From assembly GCA_023414355.1 (NCBI GenBank), contig JAEZOB010000053.1:1-64000 (forward strand): DNA of 64,000 bases, given 5' to 3'. This document shows, piece by piece, positions 52,205 through 61,820 of the stretch (positions are counted from its first letter, which is position 1; each line of letters begins with the position of its first letter). Under the pieces are notes generated by a model. The model searched no databases. It was not told the origin of the DNA and was given only the letters and a program-made list of their open reading frames with translations. The stretch comes from Bacillota bacterium. Lineage in GTDB: Bacteria > Bacillota > Clostridia > Lachnospirales > Lachnospiraceae. The position numbers were made by a program, and so were the translations under genes.

Positions 52205-53185
52205 TTACTTTTCAATAAATCCCGTATTCACAAGGTCCTGATATTCTATTCTGACTGGCAACATCCCTGCATCCTCAAGGATATCCTGCAGAAAGCGTAA
52301 ACTTCCTTCCTCCAGGGTCAGATTCTTCTTCCAGGTATCCTGCTCCTGATATCTGGCAGTCATGATCGCAAGCTCCTCCTTGGTTGTATCTGGGAACTGG
52401 GGCTTGATGACCCGTGCTACTTCAGTAGCGGAATGAGAATTCACGTATTCTAAGCCTTTTTGAAGTCCTTTCATAAAAAGCTTAAGCTGCTCCTGCCGAT
52501 CGGCCGGACAATCTTTTCGAATGCAAATCGCTGTCTCCGGAATTCTTCCGCTCTCATCGCCGAGGGCTGCCACTACTTTACCGCTGCCTTCCAGCTCAAG
52601 CGTTGTTGCTGTGGGCTCATAGACCAGAGCATAATCTCCTTTGCCCGAGGTAAATTCTTTGGCTACAGAGTTTAATTTTACATCCGCAAGAAGCGCTAAG
52701 TCTGATTTCACCTTTATTCCATGCTTTTTCAGTACATATTCCAGAACCGCTTCCGGTAGCTTCCCTCCGCCGCCGTTCATCACGATCTTTCCCTTCAAGC
52801 CTTCCCAGGAGAACTGCTCCGCAGAATCTCTGGAGACCAGAAATTCTTCCGCTCTCTGAGTCAGCTGTCCGATACAGATCAGGCTTTCTTTAGCCACTTT
52901 GTTATCAGTTAAGGTAAGTGGCACTTCTGTTCCGATGATCGCGATATCACATTTCCCTTCCAGCAGGGCGTCCTTAGTCTTCTCTATTCCCTGCCCTCCT
53001 GTCAGCTGGACATGCAGACCTTCCTCTTTGATAAATCCTTTCTCGATTGCTACATATAAGGGGGCATAGCTGACAGAGTGTGCCGCTTCATTTATCATAA
53101 ATTCAGGCAGTCCAAGCTCTTTACTACAGCTGCCAAGCATTACAGTCATAAGCAGAACTACGAAACATCCCCATACTCTTTTCAT
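52205..53185 (-). CDS. ABC transporter substrate-binding lipoprotein (SsuA/THI5-like)
   Basis: A 326-residue lipoprotein (signal with lipobox MLGSCS near Cys20). The domain has APLYVAIEKGFIKEEGLHVQL and KDALLEGKCDIAIIGTE, the NMT1/THI5-like pattern used by receptors for pyrimidine precursors, sulfonates or nitrate. No permease or ATPase gene lies beside it, so it works with a transporter encoded elsewhere. The HMP-like specificity is only suggested by the family and by the thi operon 15 kb away. Confidence 0.82.
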   Translation of the reverse strand: MKRVWGCFVVLLMTVMLGSCSKELGLPEFMINEAAHSVSYAPLYVAIEKGFIKEEGLHVQLTGGQGIEKTKDALLEGKCDIAIIGTEVPLTLTDNKVAKESLICIGQLTQRAEEFLVSRDSAEQFSWEGLKGKIVMNGGGGKLPEAVLEYVLKKHGIKVKSDLALLADVKLNSVAKEFTSGKGDYALVYEPTATTLELEGSGKVVAALGDESGRIPETAICIRKDCPADRQEQLKLFMKGLQKGLEYVNSHSATEVARVIKPQFPDTTKEELAIMTARYQEQDTWKKNLTLEEGSLRFLQDILEDAGMLPVRIEYQDLVNTGFIEK

Positions 53186-53360
53186 ACCTTCCTCCGGAGC
53201 TTAATTGATTCAATAATAAATTATATTCCGGGGATTCGATCGTATGAGTATTGATCGTCTATTTTGTCAGCTTCAGACTACTTAATATGATATCGTAATT
53301 AAATATTTCATGATGTAACCGAAGTCTATTTTGATTCAAATATACTCAGGATAAAAGATC

Positions 53361-54905
53361 TTACTTTACATAAATAAATTCTGAGAAATCTGCCACACCA
53401 CCGATTTCTCTGGTTGCGAATTGGAATAATCCAAACCTGCAACCGGTAAAGTGATCCATCTTGAAGTAAAGCTTATGCGTGATACCGAGTTGCTTAAAAT
53501 CGCCACTTTCCTGATAATAGAAGGTCGCCTCATCGGTTCCATCCGTGAAATCAATAGATGCCTTCAAGGTCACCTTGCAACTATCGATGGGAATTCGAGC
53601 AAATTCTGTTCCCGGCTCTGCATCACCTGGTAGGGCGTAAAAGCCTTCATTCTCAGCTACTCTGGCAAGCATGACCAGATAATATCTGTTCTCATCCTTC
53701 GTAATCGCAATCAAACCGTAACAGCCCTGAAAAGTACAGATCCCGGCATAATCCCCATCCTTGATATTGCTGGCATCTACTGTGACAGTTGCTTCACACT
53801 TCGGATATACTGTCCGCTGAGTTAAGGTATTGACCGCTTGTAGGACATTATTACTGAGCTTTCCGGTACGAATTCGAAGTACGCCCGGTTGTTCTGCAAC
53901 CGACCAAAGCTGTTCCTGAGGGGTATGATTCCACTGCCAGAAGCTCTTTAGCTTCACCCTTCCATTTTGATCCGGGGTATAGTAAAAATCATCATTTCCT
54001 TCTATAGGTTCATAACTGTAATCTGGTCTGGAGCTTTTCGCAGAAAGGTTCAGAGGAGCCTTTGCATCTATTCCGAACACAGGAAATCCATCTTCCCAGT
54101 GCATCGGAATAAGTACCGGGATACGTCCAACCGCACCGTGATCCTGAAAAAGCATCGCATACCAATCTCCCTCCGGAGTGTCTACGATACCGCCCTGTGC
54201 TGCACCACAGTTGTGATATCCCAGATCATCATCAAAGATATCCTTTCCGATAAATTCCCCTTCCAGAGAGTCTGCTACAAAGCAAGCCTCTGTTCTTCTG
54301 CCGGGTGCCTCGACTGGCCAGTGAATCAGGAAGAGATAGTATTTCCCATTGATTTTATATAGGTGGGAGCCTTCATAACCCAATATTACCTGAGCCATGT
54401 CCTGCTCTGTCACAATCAGGCGATGAAGACCTCCGGGCTTCGGTCCTGTGAGGTCAGCCTTTAATTCAGTCAGATAGATATCCGTGTTGCCATAGACAAT
54501 AAATACCCTGCCATCCTCATCAAAAAGCAGCGAGCAGTCATGGTAAAAGCCCTCGACATACTGCTTTCTCCATGGACCGCAGATATCCCTTGCCTGATAT
54601 AAATAGGTCTTTTGCGTATCATTTGCCACGAAGCATACATAGAAGATGCCCTTATGGTACCGCAGCGATGCTGCCCACATACCCTTTCCATAGATGCACT
54701 GATCCCCTGTAAGGCATTGCGCAGGTGTATCATCCAGGCTGTCGAAGACATAGGTTACAATCTCCCAATTAATCAAGTCATAGGACCGCAGGATTACCCC
54801 GCCCGGCAGGAAATGCATCGTCGTACTGATCATATAGTAAGTGTCTCCGACCCGGATGACATCCGGGTCAGGATAATCGGATTTTAAGATTGGATTGGTA
54901 TTCAT
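53361..54905 (-). CDS. Glycoside hydrolase family 43 (beta-xylosidase-like)
   Basis: A 514-residue GH43 protein. The five-bladed propeller starts with NPILKSDYPDPDVIRVGDTY, where the first Asp is the catalytic base. The remaining propeller has YEGSHLYKINGKYYLF, which holds the probable catalytic Glu. A C-terminal beta-sandwich (about residues 310-514) is that of xylosidase-type GH43. No signal peptide is seen, so it should act on imported xylo-oligosaccharides. GAGG stands seven bases before the second ATG at 54905, which I use as start. Confidence 0.9.
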   Translation of the reverse strand: MNTNPILKSDYPDPDVIRVGDTYYMISTTMHFLPGGVILRSYDLINWEIVTYVFDSLDDTPAQCLTGDQCIYGKGMWAASLRYHKGIFYVCFVANDTQKTYLYQARDICGPWRKQYVEGFYHDCSLLFDEDGRVFIVYGNTDIYLTELKADLTGPKPGGLHRLIVTEQDMAQVILGYEGSHLYKINGKYYLFLIHWPVEAPGRRTEACFVADSLEGEFIGKDIFDDDLGYHNCGAAQGGIVDTPEGDWYAMLFQDHGAVGRIPVLIPMHWEDGFPVFGIDAKAPLNLSAKSSRPDYSYEPIEGNDDFYYTPDQNGRVKLKSFWQWNHTPQEQLWSVAEQPGVLRIRTGKLSNNVLQAVNTLTQRTVYPKCEATVTVDASNIKDGDYAGICTFQGCYGLIAITKDENRYYLVMLARVAENEGFYALPGDAEPGTEFARIPIDSCKVTLKASIDFTDGTDEATFYYQESGDFKQLGITHKLYFKMDHFTGCRFGLFQFATREIGGVADFSEFIYVK

Positions 54906-55129
54906 CATTGGACCTCATTTCTGATTATTTTAGCAGGTTTCTCAGTATTATAATTGCCTACTTATATAGTAATATGATTGCTTACTTATAGACAATTATA
55001 TTATTTCTGAGAATGAGAAACAATGATGAATCCTCTCAGAACAATGATATATTTTATAAAGATTGCTTGCAGCTGGGGGGAATAAAAATGTCTGTCCCGA
55101 GTATAGGAACAAACACTTCTACCCCAAGC

Positions 55130-55888
55130 TCATTGTTTTATAGAGTATACCATAAGCTGTAAATCCTTATAGGAGGCAGCTTTACCATAATAATTAGAGA
55201 AGGTCTGTTCAACCTTCATCCCCAGAGTGCTCCATATTCCTTCTATCTCATCGTTGGAATAAAGCCGCTGCGGTGCACCATATTCAATAACAGGTTTCTC
55301 AGCTACTTCGCCATACACAATCGTACTATCGCCAAACAACATGATTCTCTTCTCCACATCCCACTCAAATCTTGACACGGATAATGCAGTTTCACCCGCC
55401 TCCCAACATTGCGAAGGGAAATGTTGCTCTGCATATTCCGCATTGCAGATATCCATAAAATGTTTTCCACCAGACTTTAATGCTTTTGAAGCAACCTGAA
55501 ATATTTTCAGATTTTCCTCATCTGATTCTAAGTAGCCTATGGCACCATCCGCTAGATTCAGCACCACATCATACTCGCCTGCGAAATGAAGGTCTCTGAT
55601 ATCCGACCGAATGAACTGTACCTTCAACCCTTCTGCATCTGCAGTATGTATCGCATCCTTGATATATTCTTCTGTGATATCCACGCCTGTAACCTCAAAT
55701 CCACGCCTTGCAAGAGAAAGTGCGTGCCTTCCATATCCGCAGGCGAGATCAAGAATATGTTCCTTTCCCGTCAATCCCAACGTCTTCACAATAAAATCCA
55801 CCTGATTCTCCGTATCCTCAACCCAGGATTGCTCCTTGATATCCAGACTCCATATTGATTTGTACCAATCGGCACCCAAAGCCTTCAT
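55130..55888 (-). CDS. Class I SAM-dependent methyltransferase
   Basis: A 252-residue Rossmann methyltransferase. Motif I is ILDLACGYGRHALSLARRG, the acidic residue binding SAM is in VTGVDITEEY, and motif IV is YDVVLNLADGAIGYL. GGAGG precedes the ATG. It resembles small-molecule or cyclopropane-type methyltransferases; the substrate is unknown. The neighbouring GH43 and sigma factor genes give no clue. Confidence 0.87.
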   Translation of the reverse strand: MKALGADWYKSIWSLDIKEQSWVEDTENQVDFIVKTLGLTGKEHILDLACGYGRHALSLARRGFEVTGVDITEEYIKDAIHTADAEGLKVQFIRSDIRDLHFAGEYDVVLNLADGAIGYLESDEENLKIFQVASKALKSGGKHFMDICNAEYAEQHFPSQCWEAGETALSVSRFEWDVEKRIMLFGDSTIVYGEVAEKPVIEYGAPQRLYSNDEIEGIWSTLGMKVEQTFSNYYGKAASYKDLQLMVYSIKQ

Positions 55889-56130
55889 AAACTTATACCT
55901 CCATTTATTCTTTTCCCATCCGCGGTAGGTATAATCAGCTTATCGTATACCAGAAAAAATTACTAGACTTTTAATATGCGATTTGGTATAGTATTGAATC
56001 AGGTGCGGAAAACTTTTCGCACTTTTTGTTTTGCATGACTTGAAATAGAAATAATTTTCTTAAATTATCTATTGTCTCCTCCTTGTCAGTGAGGAGAATT
56101 CTTTAAGCTTTGATTAGCTGAATTCCCTAT

Positions 56131-57438
56131 TTATTTCATATCATCGACATGAAAGCTCCATGGACCATTTACTGTTGTGTATAATTCACTAAAATAAATA
56201 GTTAAGTTTTTCATTTTAGGATCTATATAAAATTCAAACCCCACTGTAGTGACTTGGTCATTCATAAGCCAGTGGTAATAATCCAGAGACATTTTCTCCA
56301 TATCCACTGTAAAATAACAAATATTCTCAGGAGTATTCGGATCATAATGAGTATCTACATATACGGTCACCTTGTCATTTTTTCTAACAATTTTAGTAAT
56401 ATCCACTTTAAAGCCTTGCATGTCTATGATCTGATTCAACTCTGTTACCCCTTCCTCTGGCATAGGTAACTTTAATTTATTATTTAGATCATACTTCAGT
56501 GTTAATTCAGGTATATCGACGGTAAAAGATACGGCATCTTTTTCAGGTGTAAATGTAAAACTGGACTGTAATCCCATATGGCTTTTTGGATAATCAGCAA
56601 TATAAGTCTGACCATTATTATCTTGAATTTTAATACTTAAGTTATCTTCCATTTTTTTATTATAACTGCCGTACAAAGCTACTGAACCCTGGTTCGTATT
56701 GTGTTGAATTAACTCAAATTGAATTTTATTATCGAACCTAAATGGAATCAGAGTAAGCCCAACATTGTTTGTAATATCGGTAGGGCCCATCTCCTCATAA
56801 TTATCAAAACTTTCTGATTTTACTAATTCGAATGGTATTGTATATTGACCAAAAAGTTCAATCTCATATTTCTCACTTTCAGAAGGTATCATAAATACAT
56901 ACATTGCTGTATTATTTTCTCCTTGCCCGATCATTGTCCGGGAACTTTGATATTCCAGATTATGAGCCTTAATCGTTATACTTCCTTTATTAAAATATGC
57001 ATCACCGGTTACATAGATCATCATATTATCAGCAGTTTTTGTAATCGTATGAATAGTGATTGAACCTTGATCGCATTTATACTGGATCGGCTTTGGAAGG
57101 ATATATACATCTTCTGCATCATCTATAACTGCTCTTCCTATTCCCGGAATGAAATAGAGTTTCTTAAGGACTTCTGCGAAGGTATTTCGACCGAGAGGAG
57201 ATAATGCAGCTGTTGTAAAACATAAAATAAAGCTAGCAGCTAATAAGCTTTTGATGACTGTTACCCGCGTTTTGGAGGTCTTGATTTGCTTCATTACACT
57301 TGCTTTCATGTGTTGTCTTTTTAGATCATTCACATTGGATTGAATACCATCTACGGATTCGATATCACAATTAAGTAGGACATCCTTATAGCTAATATCC
57401 TTCGCTAGTTCAAAGAAATTATGGTCCGCATTATTCAT
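56131..57438 (-). CDS. Membrane-bound anti-sigma factor (DUF4179-like)
   Basis: A 435-residue protein. A cytoplasmic N-terminal segment of about 65 residues is followed by one membrane helix (VTVIKSLLAASFILCFTTAA) and a large outside domain with SITIHTITKTADNMMIYVTG. Such proteins hold an ECF sigma factor in check. Its ATG overlaps the sigma gene by eight bases, so the two are translationally coupled. GGAAGGAG stands within the sigma gene's end. Confidence 0.85.
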   Translation of the reverse strand: MNNADHNFFELAKDISYKDVLLNCDIESVDGIQSNVNDLKRQHMKASVMKQIKTSKTRVTVIKSLLAASFILCFTTAALSPLGRNTFAEVLKKLYFIPGIGRAVIDDAEDVYILPKPIQYKCDQGSITIHTITKTADNMMIYVTGDAYFNKGSITIKAHNLEYQSSRTMIGQGENNTAMYVFMIPSESEKYEIELFGQYTIPFELVKSESFDNYEEMGPTDITNNVGLTLIPFRFDNKIQFELIQHNTNQGSVALYGSYNKKMEDNLSIKIQDNNGQTYIADYPKSHMGLQSSFTFTPEKDAVSFTVDIPELTLKYDLNNKLKLPMPEEGVTELNQIIDMQGFKVDITKIVRKNDKVTVYVDTHYDPNTPENICYFTVDMEKMSLDYYHWLMNDQVTTVGFEFYIDPKMKNLTIYFSELYTTVNGPWSFHVDDMK

Positions 57439-58000
57439 AACTTTTACTCCTTCCCATTGTTGCTAACTTTTCCTTCAACTGGGTACGACCTCTCCAAAGT
57501 CTGTTATCAATGGCTTGGCGACTTAATTGCATGCTTGCACTAATTTCATCAATCCTTTGATCCAGGATAAATCTCCGTATAAATATTTCACGGTCAATAG
57601 GAGCCAAGAGATTAATTGCGGTAAGTATCTCTTCGGAACCTTCCTTTATAAGGTATTCATTTTCCGGTGTTAGATAAATAGAGGGCTGTTGATCATCTAA
57701 TTCCACTTCTTGTGGTCCGGTTAAATGAACTTTTCTAATGTTTAGCGCGCGATATTTACATAAGATTAATAGCCATGTTTTAAAAGTGCCTCGATCCGGA
57801 TTATACCTTTCGATATTATTCCAGGCATCAAGAAAGGTATCCTGTACACATTCTTCGATATCCTCTTCAGTAGAAATATGACACAGAATACTTTTAGCAA
57901 GAGAATACACATTACTAATATAGATATCCATTATCTTCTCAAGAGCATCTGGTTTACGTTTTGATATTTGGTGTATGAGCCTGGTAATATCCGGATCCAT
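57431..58000 (-). CDS. ECF-type RNA polymerase sigma factor
   Basis: A 189-residue ECF sigma factor. Region 2 (residues 25-95) includes SIEED-type DIEECVQDTFLDAWNNIERY and FKTWLLILCKYRALN, and region 4 (130-180) includes PIDREIFIRRFILDQRIDEI and LSRQAIDNRLWRGRTQLKE. GGGGGAT precedes the ATG. It is coupled to the downstream anti-sigma gene. It probably controls its own operon; the signal is unknown. Confidence 0.93.
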   Translation of the reverse strand: MDPDITRLIHQISKRKPDALEKIMDIYISNVYSLAKSILCHISTEEDIEECVQDTFLDAWNNIERYNPDRGTFKTWLLILCKYRALNIRKVHLTGPQEVELDDQQPSIYLTPENEYLIKEGSEEILTAINLLAPIDREIFIRRFILDQRIDEISASMQLSRQAIDNRLWRGRTQLKEKLATMGRSKSYE

Positions 58001-58158
58001 CTTTATCCCCCATAAGTACTTTTATGTATCTATTAAATACTACAATTTAATTTGGCTGCTTCTCCCACATTAAGATTAATTTATTATTACTTTATTTTAC
58101 GCTTACATCGTATCTAGACTGAGAGTTCCCTTGGCATCAATGTTAATCATAAATTATT

Positions 58159-58186
58159 CAGACCAGCCATTTTAGTAGCTGGTCTG
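58159..58186 (-). terminator. Hairpin terminator in the gap between abiEii and sigma factor genes
   Basis: CAGACCAGC and GCTGGTCTG pair perfectly over nine bases. It lies 166 bases beyond the abiEii stop, followed on the minus strand by moderately AT-rich DNA. The other bases of the 58001-58351 gap show no further gene. Confidence 0.65.
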
Positions 58187-58351
58187 TAAATATGATAAAG
58201 TTATTAAAATGAATTCATTCTGTAATTCTTGCTTCTGGATTTTGCGGATCTATCAGACATATGCTTTTTGCCTTTATAAAAACATTTACATCAGTGGTTA
58301 TAGCCTCATCATTATCCATCAACATCTATTGATGTCCTTTTCCGCTCATTG

Positions 58352-59179
58352 CTAGTTTAGCAGCTGATGCAATACCTCGATGATAGTCTCATATAAAATA
58401 TCCTTTGCATAAGGAAATTTATTTTGGTACTTCTTCCATAACTGCTTTAAATCATTACTTTTGGCTATTTGCTCTAAAATAGAATTCGGATCAGATAATT
58501 GCTCCTTACTTCTGCGATGTTCAGTTGTTGCGGATAGTGCTTCACGAAACAATTCTTTACTGTACTTTTGGGTTGTAGTTAAAATAAAGATATCATAATA
58601 ATCTCTTAGACGTGTACTAAAAACACCTCGACTTAAAATTGTTTCGACTTTCTCAGCCATCACTGTTTCTATATTATAACCCCATAGACATATACGAACA
58701 GTTTCATCAAAAATACCTCCGAATTCATAAGGAACTGCAGTTGGTGTAATCACATCGCCTGTGGATACATCAATTGACAAAGGTATAATGATCGTATCAT
58801 AAATTGCTTCAATCCTTATGCAAAAGCCGCCATACGGATCATCCTTGCGAATTGAGGTTATTGATACCACATTGAAGATCACTTCATCTCTCAGATCAAT
58901 TTCGCATATACTCTTTATTGCTTTATAAACGCTTTCTTCTGTTAAGGGCAAATCGCGTAATGTAGTATCTAGGTCCATTGTAGAACGTGTATCAAGACCT
59001 ACGATAGCCGCTATTAACATTCCTCCTTTTATCACAAATTTTTGCTGATATTCAGATAATGATAACCTTTCCAAGAATCTTTCAAACATATAGTTCTGAA
59101 GAACAACCTGCGCTGCAATATTTTTTTTCCTTGCGTAATGATTAATTCGCCCTTTCAGACTCATAACCTTTGAATTCAT
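58352..59179 (-). CDS. abiEii: AbiEii-type nucleotidyltransferase toxin
   Basis: A 275-residue toxin of the type IV AbiE system. The nucleotidyltransferase motif is VIKGGMLIAAIVGLDTRSTM followed by DLDTTL, which gives the GG and DxD-type residues. A conserved Lys/Asp block (ETVMAEKVETILSRGV) follows, then RDYYDI. AbiEii proteins bind GTP and block growth, protecting against phage. It overlaps the antitoxin gene by four bases. Confidence 0.92.
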   Translation of the reverse strand: MNSKVMSLKGRINHYARKKNIAAQVVLQNYMFERFLERLSLSEYQQKFVIKGGMLIAAIVGLDTRSTMDLDTTLRDLPLTEESVYKAIKSICEIDLRDEVIFNVVSITSIRKDDPYGGFCIRIEAIYDTIIIPLSIDVSTGDVITPTAVPYEFGGIFDETVRICLWGYNIETVMAEKVETILSRGVFSTRLRDYYDIFILTTTQKYSKELFREALSATTEHRRSKEQLSDPNSILEQIAKSNDLKQLWKKYQNKFPYAKDILYETIIEVLHQLLN

Positions 59180-59769
59180 AGCAGTACCTCCATATACTTT
59201 TTCAGCACTTTTCCGACTCTGAAGTGGTCCGCATAAGATGAAAGTAAATTTAAATTCTTATCTTTAGTCATCACATAATTTTTAACGGAGCTGATTATCA
59301 TCTCCTCATCGCAACGGTTCCGGCTACGTAGTAAATCGCAAATTGTTCTTTCTATGTTATAGCACCGAACCGTATTACCAAAAGTCGTTCTTGCCTCAAC
59401 CATTCCAAGCTCATGCAACTCAGGTTTTATATAATAGCAATTACATTCTTCTCTAATAGAATTCGGTAACGATGAATTACTTGGAATTGTAATCGAATGT
59501 TTAAATGGTGTACGTTCTGACAAACCAATCAAAAATAATGCTGTATCATGAGAGAAAATAATCTTTGATGAGCGCATCATCAGCGTGTATATATCATCAG
59601 TCACCTTGTCTGGTAGGGAATATATCCCATGTCCATTTCGTTCCAGCAGACCTTCTTTCACATAATTCGTAAGTAAAGTCTTCGAATATCCAGCTCTAAT
59701 GACTTGCGATGTAGTAATGATATTGTTGTTCTTTGCTATCTCTTTCAGAATTATAGGATTAATATTCAT
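59176..59769 (-). CDS. abiEi: AbiEi-type antitoxin / autorepressor
   Basis: A 197-residue AbiEi antitoxin. The N-terminal winged helix has NNIITTSQVIRAGYSKTLLT and KEGLLERNGHGIYSL. The C-terminal part has TFGNTVRCYNIERTICDLLR. In studied cases it neutralises the toxin and binds inverted repeats in its own promoter. The gene comes first and its promoter region has nested inverted repeats. Confidence 0.92.
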   Translation of the reverse strand: MNINPIILKEIAKNNNIITTSQVIRAGYSKTLLTNYVKEGLLERNGHGIYSLPDKVTDDIYTLMMRSSKIIFSHDTALFLIGLSERTPFKHSITIPSNSSLPNSIREECNCYYIKPELHELGMVEARTTFGNTVRCYNIERTICDLLRSRNRCDEEMIISSVKNYVMTKDKNLNLLSSYADHFRVGKVLKKYMEVLL

Positions 59770-59784
59770 AATTTCACCTTCTAA

Positions 59785-59888
59785 AGTTTACTATTGTATT
59801 GATATTATATATTATTTCTATATAAAAGTCAACTAGTTGGTTTACTATTATATAGAAATGTTTCATCATATCAATTCAATAGTAAACT
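59785..59888. promoter_or_regulatory. Nested inverted-repeat operator of the abiE operon
   Basis: Outer arms of 21 bases (59785-59805 and 59868-59888) match with one mismatch; each contains AGTTTACTATTG or its complement. Inner arms of 20 bases (59814-59833 and 59840-59859) match at 18 positions and share TTATATAGAAAT. Together they cover the probable promoter 16 bases upstream of the antitoxin start. Confidence 0.75.
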
Positions 59889-59960
59889 ATCAAAAAACTA
59901 TTCCTAATGCTTTACTAAAATGGATTGTGTGTATTTCCATGCCTTTCACATATTAGGCAT

Positions 59961-60008
59961 ATATAGCAACAGGAGGTTCAGCTTAAGCTGAACCTCCTGT
60001 TGCTATAT
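59961..60008. terminator. 48-bp perfect palindrome, bidirectional terminator
   Basis: Each 24-base half is the exact complement of the other, with centre TTCAGCTTAAGCTGAA. It lies 37 bases past the htrA stop. No strong T run follows on the minus strand, but the stem is long enough to stop polymerase. Confidence 0.75.
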
Positions 60009-60045
60009 CTCATATTCTATTAAATTCAGTTACTCTATTCTCTTC

Positions 60046-61680
60046 CTACTTCTTCTCACCAAGTGTTACATTCAACGTCTTCTCCGTATATGCTCCGCTT
60101 TCAATCACCTGGACTGTCAGCTTCACATCTTGGCCTGCTTTCTTATATTGTAGCGCATTCTTCAGATCTTCGATAGTTTCTATCTTGACACCATCCAGAC
60201 CGGTAATGATATCTCCTTGCATCAAGCCTGCTTTTTCAGCCGGTGATCCCTTGAGGACATCATTGACATAGATGCCGATCGGCATATTGAACCTCTGAGC
60301 GTATACATCTGTCACTTCCTGCGCTGTAGAAGTATTGATACCCAGGAAGCCCTGCTCGCTGGCTGCTACCACCTCACGGTTCATCAGATCGTTAATCAAA
60401 GGAACCGCATTAGAGATTGGGATTGCATAACCCATGCCTTCTACCTCCTGAGAAGCGAATTTCACGGAGTTGATACCGATTACTTCACCCTTGGTGTTGA
60501 TTAATGCGCCACCACTGTTACCGGGGTTGATAGCTGCATCAGTCTGAAGAAGCGTCATCTTCTGATCCTCAATGGTGACCTCACGGTTGACTGCACTTAC
60601 ATAACCTACAGTGACTGACTGTCCATAACCGAGTGCATTACCGATGGCGACTACCATCTCACCGGGTACCATGGTTGCAGAGTCGCCCAGGGTTGCCACC
60701 TTGATGGCTGCTGCGGTATCCTGATCTAATTGGCTCATATCTACGGAAAGAACTGCCAGGTCTGCATTTGCATCAGTACCCTTAACTGTTGCAGTCGCTT
60801 TCTTCTCATTGGAGAATACGATCTCTATGGAAGTAGCGCCGTTAATTACATGATTATTGGTCACAATCAGAAGCTTGGAATTATTCTGTGCTATGATGAT
60901 ACCGGAACCACTGCTCTCACCCTGCTGCTCATACTGCTGTCCAAAGAAGTCCGTAGTCGTCTGTGTGACTGAGGAATTGATTGCTACGATGGAGGGCATT
61001 ACCTTTGCCACCACATCGGATACATCTGTCACAACTCCCTGAGTAGCGGCATCCGAGGTTGGGATGGTGTTGTTCTTATCTACATTCTGTGTCACCTCGG
61101 TGACCTCAATCTTACTACCGTTATCGGTAAGGCTCTGCTTCGAGTCTGCCGGCCATGCGAGGAAGTAATATGCCTGGAAGGCACCGCCTGCAATGATACC
61201 AAATACTAAAGCTGCGGCTGTCAGCTTTGCGGCTTTCGCAAACCCTTTTCTGCGCTTATTTCTCTTCTCCTTCTTCTCTTCCGGAGTAGGATGAATCGTC
61301 TGTCCGTAATTGGTGCTGCCATAATTAGCGCTGCCATGATTGGCAGTACCGTTGTAGCCCTGATTATAATTCGCTGAACTGTAACCCGCCGGACCATAGC
61401 CTGTCGAACCGTAGCCGTTCTGATTATAGTTTGCCTGACCATAACCTGTCTGACCATATCCGGCCTGACCATAACCTGTCTGGCTGTAATTACTCTGTCC
61501 ATAGCTTTCGGTCTCAGAATTGCTCGGGTGATTATCCTGAATGATACCATTGCTTGTATAGGAATAAGTGGTCTCAGGATTCTTGTTCTCAGAGGGAGCT
61601 GTATTCAATTGCTCCTGGTTGTTTGAATTTTGAGTATTGTTATATTCGCCTGTTTCATTCTTTTCAAATTCGTTATTCAT
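60046..61680 (-). CDS. htrA: HtrA/DegP-type membrane serine protease with PDZ domain
   Basis: A 544-residue surface protease. A cytoplasmic low-complexity part (about 60-130) consists of GYGQ-, NYGS- and TGYGQAGYGQ-like repeats. A basic patch (EKKEKRNKRRKG) and one membrane helix (151-174) follow. The trypsin-like domain has the triad His277 (TNNHVI), Asp307 (NADLAV) and Ser389 (NPGNSGG). A PDZ domain follows from about residue 440. It removes misfolded surface proteins. AAAGGAG precedes the ATG. Confidence 0.94.
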   Translation of the reverse strand: MNNEFEKNETGEYNNTQNSNNQEQLNTAPSENKNPETTYSYTSNGIIQDNHPSNSETESYGQSNYSQTGYGQAGYGQTGYGQANYNQNGYGSTGYGPAGYSSANYNQGYNGTANHGSANYGSTNYGQTIHPTPEEKKEKRNKRRKGFAKAAKLTAAALVFGIIAGGAFQAYYFLAWPADSKQSLTDNGSKIEVTEVTQNVDKNNTIPTSDAATQGVVTDVSDVVAKVMPSIVAINSSVTQTTTDFFGQQYEQQGESSGSGIIIAQNNSKLLIVTNNHVINGATSIEIVFSNEKKATATVKGTDANADLAVLSVDMSQLDQDTAAAIKVATLGDSATMVPGEMVVAIGNALGYGQSVTVGYVSAVNREVTIEDQKMTLLQTDAAINPGNSGGALINTKGEVIGINSVKFASQEVEGMGYAIPISNAVPLINDLMNREVVAASEQGFLGINTSTAQEVTDVYAQRFNMPIGIYVNDVLKGSPAEKAGLMQGDIITGLDGVKIETIEDLKNALQYKKAGQDVKLTVQVIESGAYTEKTLNVTLGEKK

Positions 61681-61820
61681 AAAAGTACACTCCTTTCAAA
61701 ATGTTGTCTAAATGTGATCGGGTGCCCGATTGGCTACCCGTGATTTCCTTTTGATAAGGATAGTGTAACAGTAAATTATGTTTACTTTGTGATCTCTTTT
61801 TGAAAAAAATATGAATTTAT

